Shown: positions 8,308-22,412, counted from the first letter of the stretch. The stretch: DNA of 64,000 nt from Cornus controversa (GCA_026545225.1 CM048847.1:2046001-2110000), one strand, 5' to 3'. Notes: generated by a model not told the origin, from the sequence alone. Translations and numbers: made by a program.

Positions 8308-11026
8308 ATGGTCGGTAGCTTGCTAATTGTTTCCTTTAGATGTCCAAACGGTCGAATTTGGAACAAAGCACCATACGGTTGTGATGAAGATCGGATTGAC
8401 ATGTTCGTCACTTCTTTTGGATGCTTTGATGGTCTAATTTGGAAAAAAGAAACTTACGATTCTGATTATGGCACGACTTCTCAAGGAATGGGTTTTTGAA
8501 TCAGAACAACTCAAACTAAACTTGTTTAAAATCCTCGATAGCTTGGGAATTGTTTCTTTTACTTTTCCAGATGCTTGAAGTTGGCATAGAGTACCATACG
8601 GTTGTGATCATTCATGAGTGCAGCAAGGAATTACTATTTTTGATTTAGGACGTCCTGATGGTTTAATTTGGCATAAAGCAATGTATAATTCTAAGTATGG
8701 CACGATTTCACGTGGATTGGACTTTTCAAATCAGGACAAGTCAAACGAAACAAGTTCGAAACCGTTGTTGTCATTCTCTATTTTTCTGAACATCCAGATG
8801 GTCAATTCTAGCACAAAGCGCCATACGGTTGTCGTCATGCCTGATTATTGCAAGCAATTATTCTTTCTACTCAGAACAACTCAAACAAACACGGATGAAG
8901 ATCGGATTGACATGCTCGTCGTTTCTTTGGGACGCTTTGATGGTTTCATTTAGAAAAAAGCATCGTACGATTATGATTATGGCACGACTTCTCTTGGAAT
9001 GCGGTTTTCGAATCAAAACAACTCAAATGAAACAAGTTTAAAATGGTTGGTAGCTTGCTAATTGTTTCCTTTAGATGTCCAAACGGTCGAACTTGGAACA
9101 AAGCACCATACGGTTGTGATGAAGATCGGATTGACATGTTCGTCACTTCTTTTGGATGCTTTGATGGTCTAATTTGGAAAAAAGAAACTTACGATTCTGA
9201 TTATGGCACGACTTCTCAAGGAATGGGTTTTTGAATCAGAACAACTCAAACTAAACTTGTTTAAAATCATCGATAGCTTGGGAATTGTTTCTTTTACTTG
9301 TCCAGATGGTTGAAGTTGGCATAGAGCACCATACGGTTGTGATCATTCTTGGGTGCGGCATGGAATTACTCTTTTCGATTCAGGACATCCTGACGGTTGA
9401 ATTTGGCATAAAGCAACGTATAATTCTAGGTATAGCACGATTTCACGTGGATTGGGACTTTTCGAATCAGGACAAGTCAAACGAAACAAGTTCGAAACCG
9501 TTCTTGTCATTCTCTATTCTTCTGGACATCCTGATGGTCAATTCTAGCACAAAGCGCCATACAGTTGTCGTCATGCCTGATTATTGCAAGCAATTGTTCT
9601 TTCGAGTCAGAACAACTTAAACAAACACGGATGAAGATCGGATTGACATGCTCGTCGTTTCTTTGGGACGCTTTTATGGTTTTATTTAGAAAAAAGCAGT
9701 GTACGATTAGTATTATGGCACGACTTCTCTTGGAATGCGGTTTTCGAATCAAAACAACTCAAATGAAACAAGTTTAAAATGGTTGGTAGCTTGCTAATTG
9801 TTTCCTTTAGATGTCCAAACGGTCGAACTTGGAACAAAGCACCATACGGTTGTGATGAAGATCGGATTGACATGTTCGTCACTTCTTTTGGATGCTTTGA
9901 TGGTCTAATTTGGAAAAAAGAAACTTACGATTCTGATTATGGCACGACTTCTCAAGGAATGGGTTTTTGAATCAGAACAACTCAAACTAAACTTGTTTAA
10001 AATCCTCGATAGCTTGGGAATTGTTTCTTTTACTTTTCCAGATGCTTGAAGTTGGCATAGAGTACCATACGGTTGTGATCATTCATGAGTGCAGCAAGGA
10101 ATTACTATTTTTGATTCAGGACGTCCTGATGGTTGAATTTGGCATAAAGCAATGTATAATTCTAGGTATGGCACGATTTCACGTGGATTGGACTTTTCAA
10201 ATCAGGACAAGTCAAACGAAACAAGTTTGAAACCGTTGTTGTCATTCTCTATTTTTCTGAACATCCAGATGGTCAATTCTAGCACAAAGCGCCATACGGT
10301 TGTCGTCATGCCTGATTATTGCAAGCAATTGTTCTTTTGACTCAGAACAACTCAAACAAACACGGATGAAGATCGGATTGACATGCTCGTCGTTTCTTTG
10401 GGACGCTTTGATTGTTTCATTTAGAAAAAAGCAGCGTACGATTATGATTATGGCACGACTTCTCTTGGAATGCGGTTTTCGAATCAAAACAACTCAAATG
10501 AAACAAGTTTAAAATGGTTGGTAGCTTGCTAATTGTTTCCTTTAGATGTCCAAACGGTCGAACTTGGAACAAAGCACCATACGGTTGTGATCATTCATGG
10601 GTGCAGCATGGAATTACTCTTTTCGATTCAGGACATCCTGACGGTTGAATTTGGCATAAAGCAACGTATAATTCTAGGTATAGCACGATTTCACGTGGAT
10701 TGGGACATTTCGAATCAGGACAAGTCAAACGAAACAAGTTTGAAACCGTTCTTGTCATTCTCTATTCTTCTGGACATCCTGATGGTCAATTCTAGCACAA
10801 AGCGCCATACAGTTGTCGTCATGCCTGATTATTGCAAGCAATTGTTCTTTCGAGTCAGAACAACTCAAACAAACACGGATGAAGATCGGATTGACATGCT
10901 CGTCGTTTCTTTGGGACGCTTTAATGGTTTTATTTAGAAAAAAGCAGCGTACGATTAGTATTATGGCACGACTTCTCTTGGAATGCGGTTTTCGAATCAA
11001 AACAACTCAAATGAAACAAGTTTAAA
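8308..11026. repeat. Domain B HOR block 1, 2,719 bp
   Basis: Monomers start at 8308 (alpha-x), 9043 (beta), 9779 (alpha-y) and 10514 (gamma). The first is preceded by a delta-derived tail and uses the anchor atggtcggtagc and gtcgaatttgg, so the join with domain A lies just inside it. Beta carries cattcttgggtgc and agaacaacttaaac, both shared with block 2. Confidence 0.92.
10514..11026. repeat. Gamma monomer 1 (513 bp)
   Basis: Lacks 223 bp compared with a 736-bp beta monomer, equal to U1 plus U2 (81 + 142). The front of U1 runs into the back of U3 inside a 19-base identity, agcaccatacggttgtgat, at 10573-10591. Sequence before it is of U1 kind (aacttggaacaa), after it of beta U3 kind (cattcatgggtgcagcatgg). 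This is the product expected of recombination between two B units in different dimers. Confidence 0.93.
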
Positions 11027-13745
11027 ATGGTTGGTAGCTTGCTAATTGTTTCCTTTAGATGTCCAAACGGTCGAACTTGGAACAAAGCACCATACGGTTG
11101 TGATGAAGATCGGATTGACATGTTCGTCACTTCTTTTGGATGCTTTGATGGTCTAATTTGGAAAAAAGAAACTTACGATTCTGATTATGGCACGACTTCT
11201 CAAGGAATGGGTTTTTGAATCAGAACAACTCAAACTAAACTTGTTTAAAATCCTCGATAGCTTGGGAATTGTTTCTTTGACTTTTCCAGATGCTTGAAGC
11301 TGGCATAGAGTACCATACGGTTGTGATCATTCATGAGTGCAGCAAGGAATTACTATTTTTGATTCAGGACGTCCTGATGGTTTAATTTGGCATAAAGCAA
11401 TGTATAATTCTAAGTATGGCATGATTTCACGTGGATTGGACTTTTCAAATCAGGACAAGTCAAACGAAACAAGTTCGAAACCGTTGTTGTCATTCTCTAT
11501 TTTTCTGAACATCCAGATGGTCAATTCTAGCACAAAGCGCCATACGGTTGTCGTCATGCCTGATTATTGCAAGCAATTGTTCTTTCTACTCAGAACAACT
11601 CAAACAAACACGGATGAAGATCGGATTGACATGCTCGTCGTTTCTTTGGGACGCTTTGATGGTTTCATTTAGAAAAAAGCATCGTACGATTATGATTATG
11701 GCACGACTTCTCTTGGAATGCGGTTTTCGAATCAAAACAACTCAAATGAAACAAGTTTAAAATGGTTGGTAGCTTGCTAATTGTTTCCTTTAGATGTCCA
11801 AACGGTCGAACTTGGAACAAAGCACCATACGGTTGTGATGAAGATCGGATTGACATGTTCGTCACTTCTTTTGGATGCTTTGATGGTCTAATTTGGAAAA
11901 AAGAAACTTACGATTCTGATTATGGCACGACTTCTCAAGGAATGGGTTTTTGAATCAGAACAACTCAAACTAAACTTGTTTAAAATCATCGATAGCTTGG
12001 GAATTGTTTCTTTTACTTGTCCAGATGGTTGAAGTTGGCATAGAGCACCATACGGTTGTGATCATTCTTGGGTGCGGCATGGAATTACTCTTTTCGATTC
12101 AGGACATCCTGACGGTTGAATTTGGCATAAAGCAACGTATAATTCTAGGTATAGCACGATTTCACGTGGATTGGGACTTTTCGAATCAGGACAAGTCAAA
12201 CGAAACAAGTTCGAAACCGTTCTTGTCATTCTCTATTCTTCTGGACATCCTGATGGTCAATTCTAGCACAAAGCGCCATACAGTTGTCGTCATGCCTGAT
12301 TATTGCAAGCAATTGTTCTTTCGAGTCAGAACAACTTAAACAAACACGGATGAAGATCGGATTGACATGCTCGTCGTTTCTTTGGGACGCTTTTATGGTT
12401 TTATTTAGAAAAAAGCAGTGTACGATTAGTATTATGGCACGACTTCTCTTGGAATGCGGTTTTCGAATCAAAACAACTCAAATGAAACAAGTTTAAAATG
12501 GTTGGTAGCTTGCTAATTGTTTCCTTTAGATGTCCAAACGGTCGAACTTGGAACAAAGCACCATACGGTTGTGATGAAGATCGGATTGACATGTTCGTCA
12601 CTTCTTTTGGATGCTTTGATGGTCTAATTTGGAAAAAAGAAACTTACGATTCTGATTATGGCACGACTTCTCAAGGAATGGGTTTTTGAATCAGAACAAC
12701 TCAAACTAAACTTGTTTAAAATCCTCGATAGCTTGGGAATTGTTTCTTTTACTTTTCCAGATGCTTGAAGTTGGCATAGAGTACCATACGGTTGTGATCA
12801 TTCATGAGTGCAGCAAGGAATTACTATTTTTGATTCAGGACGTCCTGATGGTTGAATTTGGCATAAAGCAATGTATAATTCTAAGTATGGCACGATTTCA
12901 CGTGGATTGGACTTTTCAAATCAGGACAAGTCAAACGAAACAAGTTTGAAACCGTTGTTGTCATTCTCTATTTTTCTGAACATCCAGATGGTCAATTCTA
13001 GCACAAAGCGCCATACGGTTGTCGTCATGCCTGATTATTGCAAGCAATTGTTCTTTTGACTCAGAACAACTCAAACAAACACGGATGAAGATCGGATTGA
13101 CATGCTCGTCGTTTCTTTGGGACGCTTTGATTGTTTCATTTAGAAAAAAGCAGCGTACGATTATGATTATGGCACGACTTCTCTTGGAATGCGGTTTTCG
13201 AATCAAAACAACTCAAATGAAACAAGTTTAAAATGGTTGGTAGCTTGCTAATTGTTTCCTTTAGATGTCCAAACGGTCGAACTTGGAACAAAGCACCATA
13301 CGGTTGTGATCATTCATGGGTGCAGCATGGAATTACTCTTTTCGATTCAGGACATCCTGACGGTTGAATTTGGCATAAAGCAACGTATAATTCTAGGTAT
13401 AGCACGATTTCACGTGGATTGGGACTTTTCGAATCAGGACAAGTCAAACGAAACAAGTTTGAAACCGTTCTTGTCATTCTCTATTCTTCTGGACATCCTG
13501 ATGGTCAATTCTAGCACAAAGCGCCATACAGTTGTCGTCATGCCTGATTATTGCAAGCAATTGTTCTTTCGAGTCAGAACAACTCAAACAAACACGGATG
13601 AAGATCGGATTGACATGCTCGTCGTTTCTTTGGGACGCTTTAATGGTTTTATTTAGAAAAAAGCAGCGTACGATTAGTATTATGGCACGACTTCTCTTGG
13701 AATGCGGTTTTCGAATCAAAACAACTCAAATGAAACAAGTTTAAA
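11027..13745. repeat. Domain B HOR block 2, 2,719 bp
   Basis: Monomers start at 11027, 11762, 12498 and 13233. It shares cattcttgggtgc, agaacaacttaaac and cttttatggttttattt with block 1, so the two are sister copies. It has a few differences of its own, such as ggcatgatttcacg near 11420. Confidence 0.92.
13233..13745. repeat. Gamma monomer 2 (513 bp)
   Basis: Same junction within agcaccatacggttgtgat as gamma 1. It closes HOR block 2. Confidence 0.93.
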
Positions 13746-16464
13746 ATGGTTGGTAGCTTGCTAATTGTTTCCTTTAGATGTCCAAACGGTCGAACTTGGA
13801 ACAAAGCACCATACGGTTGTGATGAAGATCGGATTGACATGTTCGTCACTTCTTTTGGATGCTTTGATGGTCTAATTTGGAAAAAAGAAACTTACGATTC
13901 TGATTATGGCACGACTTCTCAAGGAATGGGTTTTTGAATCAGAACAACTCAAACTAAACTTGTTTAAAATCCTCGATAGCTTGGGAATTGTTTCTTTGAC
14001 TTTTCCAGATGCTTGAAGTTGGCATAGAGTACCATACGGTTGTGATCATTCATGAGTGCAGCAAGGAATTACTATTTTTGATTCAGGACGTCCTGATGGT
14101 TTAATTTGGCATAAAGCAATGTATAATTCTAAGTATGGCACGATTTCACGTGGATTGGACTTTTCAAATCAGGACAAGTCAAACGAAACAAGTTCGAAAC
14201 CGTTGTTGTCATTCTCTATTTTTCTGAACATCCAGATGGTCAATTCTAGCACAAAGCGCCATACGGTTGTCGTCATGCCTGATTATTGCAAGCAATTGTT
14301 CTTTCTACTCAGAACAACTCAAACAAACACGGATGAAGATCGGATTGACATGCTCGTCGTTTCTTTGGGACGCTTTGATGGTTTCATTTAGAAAAAAGCA
14401 TCGTACGATTATGATTATGGCACGACTTCTCTTGGAATGCGGTTTTCGAATCAAAACAACTCAAATGAAACAAGTTTAAAATGGTTGGTAGCTTGCTAAT
14501 TGTTTCCTTTAGATGTCCAAACGGTCGAACTTGGAACAAAGCACCATACGGTTGTGATGAAGATCGGATTGACATGTTCGTCACTTCTTTTGGATGCTTT
14601 GATGGTCTAATTTGGAAAAAAGAAACTTACGATTCTGATTATGGCACGACTTCTCAAGGAATGGGTTTTTGAATCAGAACAACTCAAACTAAACTTGTTT
14701 AAAATCATCGATAGCTTGGGAATTATTTCTTTTACTTGTCCAGATGGTTGAAGTTGGCATAGAGCACCATACGGTTGTGATCATTCATGGGTGCGGCATG
14801 GAATTACTCTTTTCGGTTCAGGACATCCTGACGGTTGAATTTGGCATAAAGCAACGTATAATTCTAGGTATAGCACGATTTCACGTGGATTGGGACTTTT
14901 CGAATCAGGACAAGTCAAACGAAACAAGTTCGAAACCGTTCTTGTCATTCTCTATTCTTCTGGACATCCTGATGGTCAATTCTAGCACAAAGCGCCATAC
15001 AGTTGTCGTCATGCCTGATTATTGCAAGTAATTGTTCTTTCGAGTCAGAACAACTCAAACAAACACGGATGAAGATCGGATTGACATGCTCGTCGTTTCT
15101 TTGGGACGCTGTTATGGTTTTATTTAGAAAAAAGCAGTGTACGATTAGTATTATGGCACGACTTCTCTTGGAATGCGGTTTTCGAATCAAAACAACTCAA
15201 ATGAAACAAGTTTAAAATGGTTGGTAGCTTGCTAATTGTTTCCTTTAGATGTCCAAACGGTCGAACTTGGAACAAAGCACCATACGGTTGTGATGAAGAT
15301 CGGATTGACATGTTCGTCACTTCTTTTGGATGCTTTGATGGTCTAATTTGGAAAAAAGAAACTTACGATTCTGATTATGGCACGACTTCTCAAGGAATGG
15401 GTTTTTGAATCAGAACAACTCAAACTAAACTTGTTTAAAATCCTCGATAGCTTGGGAATTGTTTCTTTTACTTTTCCAGATGCTTGAAGTTGGCATAGAG
15501 TACTATACGGTTGTGATCATTCATGAGTGCAGCAAGGAATTACTATTTTTGATTCAGGACGTCCTGATGGTTGAATTTGGCATAAAGCAATGTATAATTC
15601 TAAGTATGGCACGATTTCACGTGGATTGGACTTTTCAAATCAGGACAAGTCAAACGAAACAAGTTTGAAACCGTTGTTGTCATTCTCTATTTTTCTGAAC
15701 ATCCAGATGGTCAATTCTAGCACAAAGCGCCATACGGTTGTCGTCATGCCTGATTATTGCAAGCAATTGTTCTTTTGACTCAGAACAACTCAAACAAACA
15801 CGGATGAAGATCGGATTGACATGCTCGTCGTTTCTTTGGGACGCTTTGATTGTTTCATTTAGAAAAAAGCAGCGTACGATTATGATTATGGCACGACTTC
15901 TCTTGGAATGCGGTTTTCGAATCAAAACAACTCAAATGAAACAAGTTTAAAATGGTTGGTAGCTTGCTAATTGTTTCCTTTAGATGTCCAAACGGTCGAA
16001 CTTAGAACAAAGCACCATACGGTTGTGATCATTCATGGGTGCAGCATGGAATTACTCTTTTCGATTCAGGACATCCTGACGGTTGAATTTGGCATAAAGC
16101 AACGTATAATTCTAGGTATAGCACGATTTCACGTGGATTGGGACTTTTCGAATCAGGACAAGTCAAACGAAACAAGTTCGAAACCGTTCTTGTCATTCTC
16201 TATTCTTCTGGACATCCTGATGGTCAATTCTAGCACAAAGCGCCACACAGTTGTCGTCATGCCTGATTATTGCAAGCAATTGTTCTTTCGAGTCAGAACA
16301 ACTCAAACAAACACGGATGAAGATCGGATTGACATGCTCGTCGTTTCTTTGGGACGCTTTGATGGTTTTATTTAGAAAAAAGCAGCGTACGATTAGTATT
16401 ATGGCACGACTTCTCTTGGAATGCGGTTTTCGAATCAAAACAACTCAAATGAAACAAGTTTAAA
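13746..16464. repeat. Domain B HOR block 3, 2,719 bp
   Basis: Monomers start at 13746, 14481, 15217 and 15952. The beta monomer has gggaattatttctttt, ttcggttcagg and gacgctgttatgg. The spelling gggaattatttc reappears in the beta monomers of blocks 7 to 10. Confidence 0.92.
15952..16464. repeat. Gamma monomer 3 (513 bp)
   Basis: Same junction as gamma 1, with own changes gaacttagaac and cgccacacagttg. It closes HOR block 3. Confidence 0.93.
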
Positions 16465-18446
16465 ATGGTTGGTAGCTTGCTAATTGTTTCCTTTAGATGT
16501 CCAAACGGTCGAACTTGGAACAAAGCACCATACGGTTGTGATGAAGATCGGATTGACATGTTCGTCACTTCTTTTGGATGCTTTGATGGTCTAATTTGGA
16601 AAAAAGAAACTTACGATTCTGATTATGGCACGACTTCTCAAGGAATGGGTTTTTGAATCAGAACAACTCAAACTAAACTTGTTTAAAATCCTCGATAGCT
16701 TGGGAATTGTTTCTTTGACTTTTCCAAATGCTTGAAGTTGGCATAGAGTACCATACTGTTGTGATCATTCATGAGTGCAGCAAGGAATTACTATTTTTGA
16801 TTCAGGACGTCCTGATGGTTGAATTTGGCATAAAGCAATGTATAATTCTAAGTAAGGCACGATTTCACGTGGATTGGACTTTTCAAATCAGGACAAGTCA
16901 AACGAAACAAGTTCGAAACCGTTGTTGTCATTCTCTATTTTTCTGAACATCCAGATGGTCAATTCTAGCACAAAGCGCCATACGGTTGTCGTCATGCCTG
17001 ATTATTGCAAGCAATTGTTCTTTCTACTCAGAACAACTCAAACAAACACGGATGAAGATCGGATTGACATGCTCGTCGTTTCTTTGGGACGCTTTGATGG
17101 TTTCATTTAGAAAAAAGCATCGTACGATATGATTATGGCACGACTTCTCTTGGAATGCGGTTTTCGAATCAAAACAACTCAAATGAAACAAGTTTAAAAT
17201 GGTTGGTAGCTTGCTAATTGTTTCCTTTAGATGTCCAAACGGTCGAACTTGGAACAAAGCACCATACGGTTGTGATGAAGATCGGATTGACATGTTCGTC
17301 ACTTCTTTTGGATGCTTTGATGGTCTAATTTGGAAAAAAGAAACTTACGATTCTGATTATGGCACGACTTCTCAACGAATGGGTTTTTGAATCAGAACAA
17401 CTCAAACTAAACTTGTTTAAAATCCTCGATAGCTTGGGAATTGTTTCTTTTACTTTTCCAGATGCTTGAAGTTGGCATAGAGTACCATACGGTTGTGATC
17501 ATTCATGAGTGCAGCAAGGAATTACTATTTTTGATTCAGGACGTCCTGATGGTTGAATTTGGCATAAAGCAATGTATAATTCTAAGTATGGCACGATTTC
17601 ACGTGGATTGGACTTTTCAAATCAGGACAAGTCAAACGAAACAAGTTTGAAACCGTTGTTGTCATTCTCTATTTTTCTGAACATCCAGATGGTCAATTCT
17701 AGCACAAAGCGCCATACGGTTGTCGTCATGCCTGATTATTGCAAGCAATTGTTCTTTTGACTCAGAACAACTCAAACAAACACGGATGAAGATCGGATTG
17801 ACATGCTCGTCGTTTCTTTGGGACGCTTTGATTGTTTCATTTAGAAAAAAGCAGCGTACGATTATGATTATGGCACGACTTCTCTTGGAATGCGGTTTTC
17901 GAATCAAAACAACTCAAATGAAACAAGTTTAAAATGGTTGGTAGCTTGCTAATTGTTTCCTTTAGATGTCCAAACGGTCGAACTTGGAACAAAGCACCAT
18001 ACGGTTGTGATCATTCATGGGTGCAGCATGGAATTACTCTTTTCGATTCAGGACATCCTGACGGTTGAATTTGGCATAAAGCAACGTATAATTCTAGGTA
18101 TAGCACGATTTCACGTGGATTGGGACTTTTCGAATCAGGACAAGTCAAACGAAACAAGTTTGAAACCGTTCTTGTCATTCTCTATTCTTCTGGACATCCT
18201 GATGGTCAATTCTAGCACAAAGCGCCATACAGTTGTCGTCATGCCTGATTATTGCAAGCAATTGTTCTTTCGAGTCAGAACAACTCAAACAAACACGGAT
18301 GAAGATCGGATTGACATGCTCGTCGTTTCTTTGGGACGCTTTGATGGTTTTATTTAGAAAAAAGCAGCGTACGATTAGTATTATGGCACGACTTCTCTTG
18401 GAATGCGGTTTTCGAATCAAAACAACTCAAATGAAACAAGTTTAAA
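16465..18446. repeat. Domain B HOR block 4, 1,982 bp, lacks beta
   Basis: Three monomers: alpha-x of 734 bp (16465), alpha-y (17199) and gamma (17934). The beta monomer is missing. Private marks are ccatactgttg (16751), agtaaggcac (16851) and a one-base deletion giving cgtacgatatg (17121). The same marks recur in block 8. Confidence 0.92.
17934..18446. repeat. Gamma monomer 4 (513 bp)
   Basis: Same U1/U3 junction as the other gamma copies. It closes the short HOR block 4. Confidence 0.93.
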
Positions 18447-20429
18447 ATGGTTGGTAGCTTGCTAATTGTTTCCTTTAGATGTCCAAACGGTCGAACTTGG
18501 AACAAAGCACCATACGGTTGTGATGAAGATCGGATTGACATGTTCGTCACTTCTTTTGGATGCTTTGATGGTCTAATTTGGAAAAAAGAAACTTACGATT
18601 CTGATTATGGCACGACTTCTCAAGGAATGGGTTTTTGAATCAGAACAACTCAAACTAAACTTGTTTAAAATCCTCGATAGCTTGGGAATTGTTTCTTTGA
18701 CTTTTCCAGATGCTTGAAGTTGGCATAGAGTACCATACGGTTGTGATCATTCATGAGTGCAGCAAGGAATTACTATTTTTGATTCAGGACGTCCTGATGG
18801 TTGAATTTGGCATAAAGCAATGTATAATTCTAAGTATGGCACGATTTCACGTGGATTGGACTTTTCAAATCAGGACAAGTCAAACGAAACAAGTTCGAAA
18901 CCGTTGTTGTCATTCTCTATTTTTCTGAACATCCAGATGGTCAATTCTAGCACAAAGCGCCATACGGTTGTCGTCATGCCTGATTATTGCAAGCAATTGT
19001 TCTTTCTACTCAGAACAACTCAAACAAACACGGATGAAGATCGGATTGACATGCTCGTCGTTTCTTTGGGACGCTTTGATGGTTTCATTTAGAAAAAAGC
19101 ATCGTACGATTATGATTATGGCACGACTTCTCTTGGAATGCGGTTTTCGAATCAAAACAACTCAAATGAAACAAGTTTAAAATGGTTGGTAGCTTGCTAA
19201 TTGTTTCCTTTAGATGTCCAAACGGTCGAACTTGGAACAAAGCACCATACGGTTGTGATGAAGATCGGATTGACATGTTCGTCACTTCTTTTGGATGCTT
19301 TGATGGTCTAATTTGGAAAAAAGAAACTTACGATTCTGATTATGGCACGACTTCTCAACGAATGGGTTTTTGAATCAGAACAACTCAAACTAAACTTGTT
19401 TAAAATCCTCGATAGCTTGGGAATTGTTTCGTTTACTTTTCCAGATGCTTGAAGTTGGCATAGAGTACCATACGGTTGTGATCATTCATGAGTGCAGCAA
19501 GGAATTACTATTTTTGATTCAGGACGTCCTGATGGTTGAATTTGGCATAAAGCAATGTATAATTCTAAGTATGGCACGATTTCACGTGGATTGGACTTTT
19601 CAAATCAGGACAAGTCAAACGAAACAAGTTTGAAATCGTTGTTGTCATTCTCTATTTTTCTGAACATCCAGATGGTCAATTCTAGCACAAAGCGCCATAC
19701 GGTTGTCGTCATGCCTGATTATTGCAAGCAATTGTTCTTTTGACTCAGAACAACTCAAACAAACACGGATGAAGATCGGATTGACATGCTCGTCGTTTCT
19801 TTGGGACGCTTTGATTGTTTCATTTAGAAAAAAGCAGCGTACGATTATGATTATGGCACGACTTCTCTTGGAATGCGGTTTTCGAATCAAAACAACTCAA
19901 ATGAAACAAGTTTAAAATGGTTGGTAGCTTGCTAATTGTTTCCTTTAGATGTCCAAACGGTCGAACTTGGAACAAAGCACCATACGGTTGTGATCATTCA
20001 TGGGTGCAGCATGGAATTACTCTTTTCGATTCAGGACATCCTGACGGTTGAATTTGGCATAAAGCAACGTATAATTCTAGGTATAGCACGATTTCACGTG
20101 GATTGGGACTTTTCGAATCAGGACAAGTCAAACGAAACAAGTTTGAAACCGTTCTTGTCATTCTCTATTCTTCTGGACATCCTGATGGTCAATTCTAGCA
20201 CAAAGCGCCATACAGTTGTCGTCATGCCTGATTATTGCAAGCAATTGTTCTTTCGAGTCAGAACAACTCAAACAAACACGGATGAAGATCGGATTGACAT
20301 GCTCGTCGTTTCTTTGGGACGCTTTGATGGTTTTATTTAGAAAAAAGCAGCGTACGATTAGTATTATGGCACGACTTCTCTTGGAATGCGGTTTTCGAAT
20401 CAAAACAACTCAAATGAAACAAGTTTAAA
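18447..20429. repeat. Domain B HOR block 5, 1,983 bp, lacks beta
   Basis: Monomers at 18447, 19182 and 19917 in the order alpha-x, alpha-y, gamma. It shares ttctcaacgaatggg, ttgtttcgtttac and aagtttgaaatcg with block 6. No difference between blocks 5 and 6 was seen by eye. Confidence 0.92.
19917..20429. repeat. Gamma monomer 5 (513 bp)
   Basis: Same junction as the other gamma copies. It closes HOR block 5. Confidence 0.93.
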
Positions 20430-22412
20430 ATGGTTGGTAGCTTGCTAATTGTTTCCTTTAGATGTCCAAACGGTCGAACTTGGAACAAAGCACCATACGG
20501 TTGTGATGAAGATCGGATTGACATGTTCGTCACTTCTTTTGGATGCTTTGATGGTCTAATTTGGAAAAAAGAAACTTACGATTCTGATTATGGCACGACT
20601 TCTCAAGGAATGGGTTTTTGAATCAGAACAACTCAAACTAAACTTGTTTAAAATCCTCGATAGCTTGGGAATTGTTTCTTTGACTTTTCCAGATGCTTGA
20701 AGTTGGCATAGAGTACCATACGGTTGTGATCATTCATGAGTGCAGCAAGGAATTACTATTTTTGATTCAGGACGTCCTGATGGTTGAATTTGGCATAAAG
20801 CAATGTATAATTCTAAGTATGGCACGATTTCACGTGGATTGGACTTTTCAAATCAGGACAAGTCAAACGAAACAAGTTCGAAACCGTTGTTGTCATTCTC
20901 TATTTTTCTGAACATCCAGATGGTCAATTCTAGCACAAAGCGCCATACGGTTGTCGTCATGCCTGATTATTGCAAGCAATTGTTCTTTCTACTCAGAACA
21001 ACTCAAACAAACACGGATGAAGATCGGATTGACATGCTCGTCGTTTCTTTGGGACGCTTTGATGGTTTCATTTAGAAAAAAGCATCGTACGATTATGATT
21101 ATGGCACGACTTCTCTTGGAATGCGGTTTTCGAATCAAAACAACTCAAATGAAACAAGTTTAAAATGGTTGGTAGCTTGCTAATTGTTTCCTTTAGATGT
21201 CCAAACGGTCGAACTTGGAACAAAGCACCATACGGTTGTGATGAAGATCGGATTGACATGTTCGTCACTTCTTTTGGATGCTTTGATGGTCTAATTTGGA
21301 AAAAAGAAACTTACGATTCTGATTATGGCACGACTTCTCAACGAATGGGTTTTTGAATCAGAACAACTCAAACTAAACTTGTTTAAAATCCTCGATAGCT
21401 TGGGAATTGTTTCGTTTACTTTTCCAGATGCTTGAAGTTGGCATAGAGTACCATACGGTTGTGATCATTCATGAGTGCAGCAAGGAATTACTATTTTTGA
21501 TTCAGGACGTCCTGATGGTTGAATTTGGCATAAAGCAATGTATAATTCTAAGTATGGCACGATTTCACGTGGATTGGACTTTTCAAATCAGGACAAGTCA
21601 AACGAAACAAGTTTGAAATCGTTGTTGTCATTCTCTATTTTTCTGAACATCCAGATGGTCAATTCTAGCACAAAGCGCCATACGGTTGTCGTCATGCCTG
21701 ATTATTGCAAGCAATTGTTCTTTTGACTCAGAACAACTCAAACAAACACGGATGAAGATCGGATTGACATGCTCGTCGTTTCTTTGGGACGCTTTGATTG
21801 TTTCATTTAGAAAAAAGCAGCGTACGATTATGATTATGGCACGACTTCTCTTGGAATGCGGTTTTCGAATCAAAACAACTCAAATGAAACAAGTTTAAAA
21901 TGGTTGGTAGCTTGCTAATTGTTTCCTTTAGATGTCCAAACGGTCGAACTTGGAACAAAGCACCATACGGTTGTGATCATTCATGGGTGCAGCATGGAAT
22001 TACTCTTTTCGATTCAGGACATCCTGACGGTTGAATTTGGCATAAAGCAACGTATAATTCTAGGTATAGCACGATTTCACGTGGATTGGGACTTTTCGAA
22101 TCAGGACAAGTCAAACGAAACAAGTTTGAAACCGTTCTTGTCATTCTCTATTCTTCTGGACATCCTGATGGTCAATTCTAGCACAAAGCGCCATACAGTT
22201 GTCGTCATGCCTGATTATTGCAAGCAATTGTTCTTTCGAGTCAGAACAACTCAAACAAACACGGATGAAGATCGGATTGACATGCTCGTCGTTTCTTTGG
22301 GACGCTTTGATGGTTTTATTTAGAAAAAAGCAGCGTACGATTAGTATTATGGCACGACTTCTCTTGGAATGCGGTTTTCGAATCAAAACAACTCAAATGA
22401 AACAAGTTTAAA
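20430..22412. repeat. Domain B HOR block 6, 1,983 bp, twin of block 5
   Basis: Monomers at 20430, 21165 and 21900. All private marks of block 5 are present at an offset of exactly 1,983 bp, so this is a very recent tandem duplication, or a strongly homogenised pair. Confidence 0.92.
21900..22412. repeat. Gamma monomer 6 (513 bp)
   Basis: Same junction as the other gamma copies. It closes HOR block 6 and looks identical to gamma 5. Confidence 0.93.
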
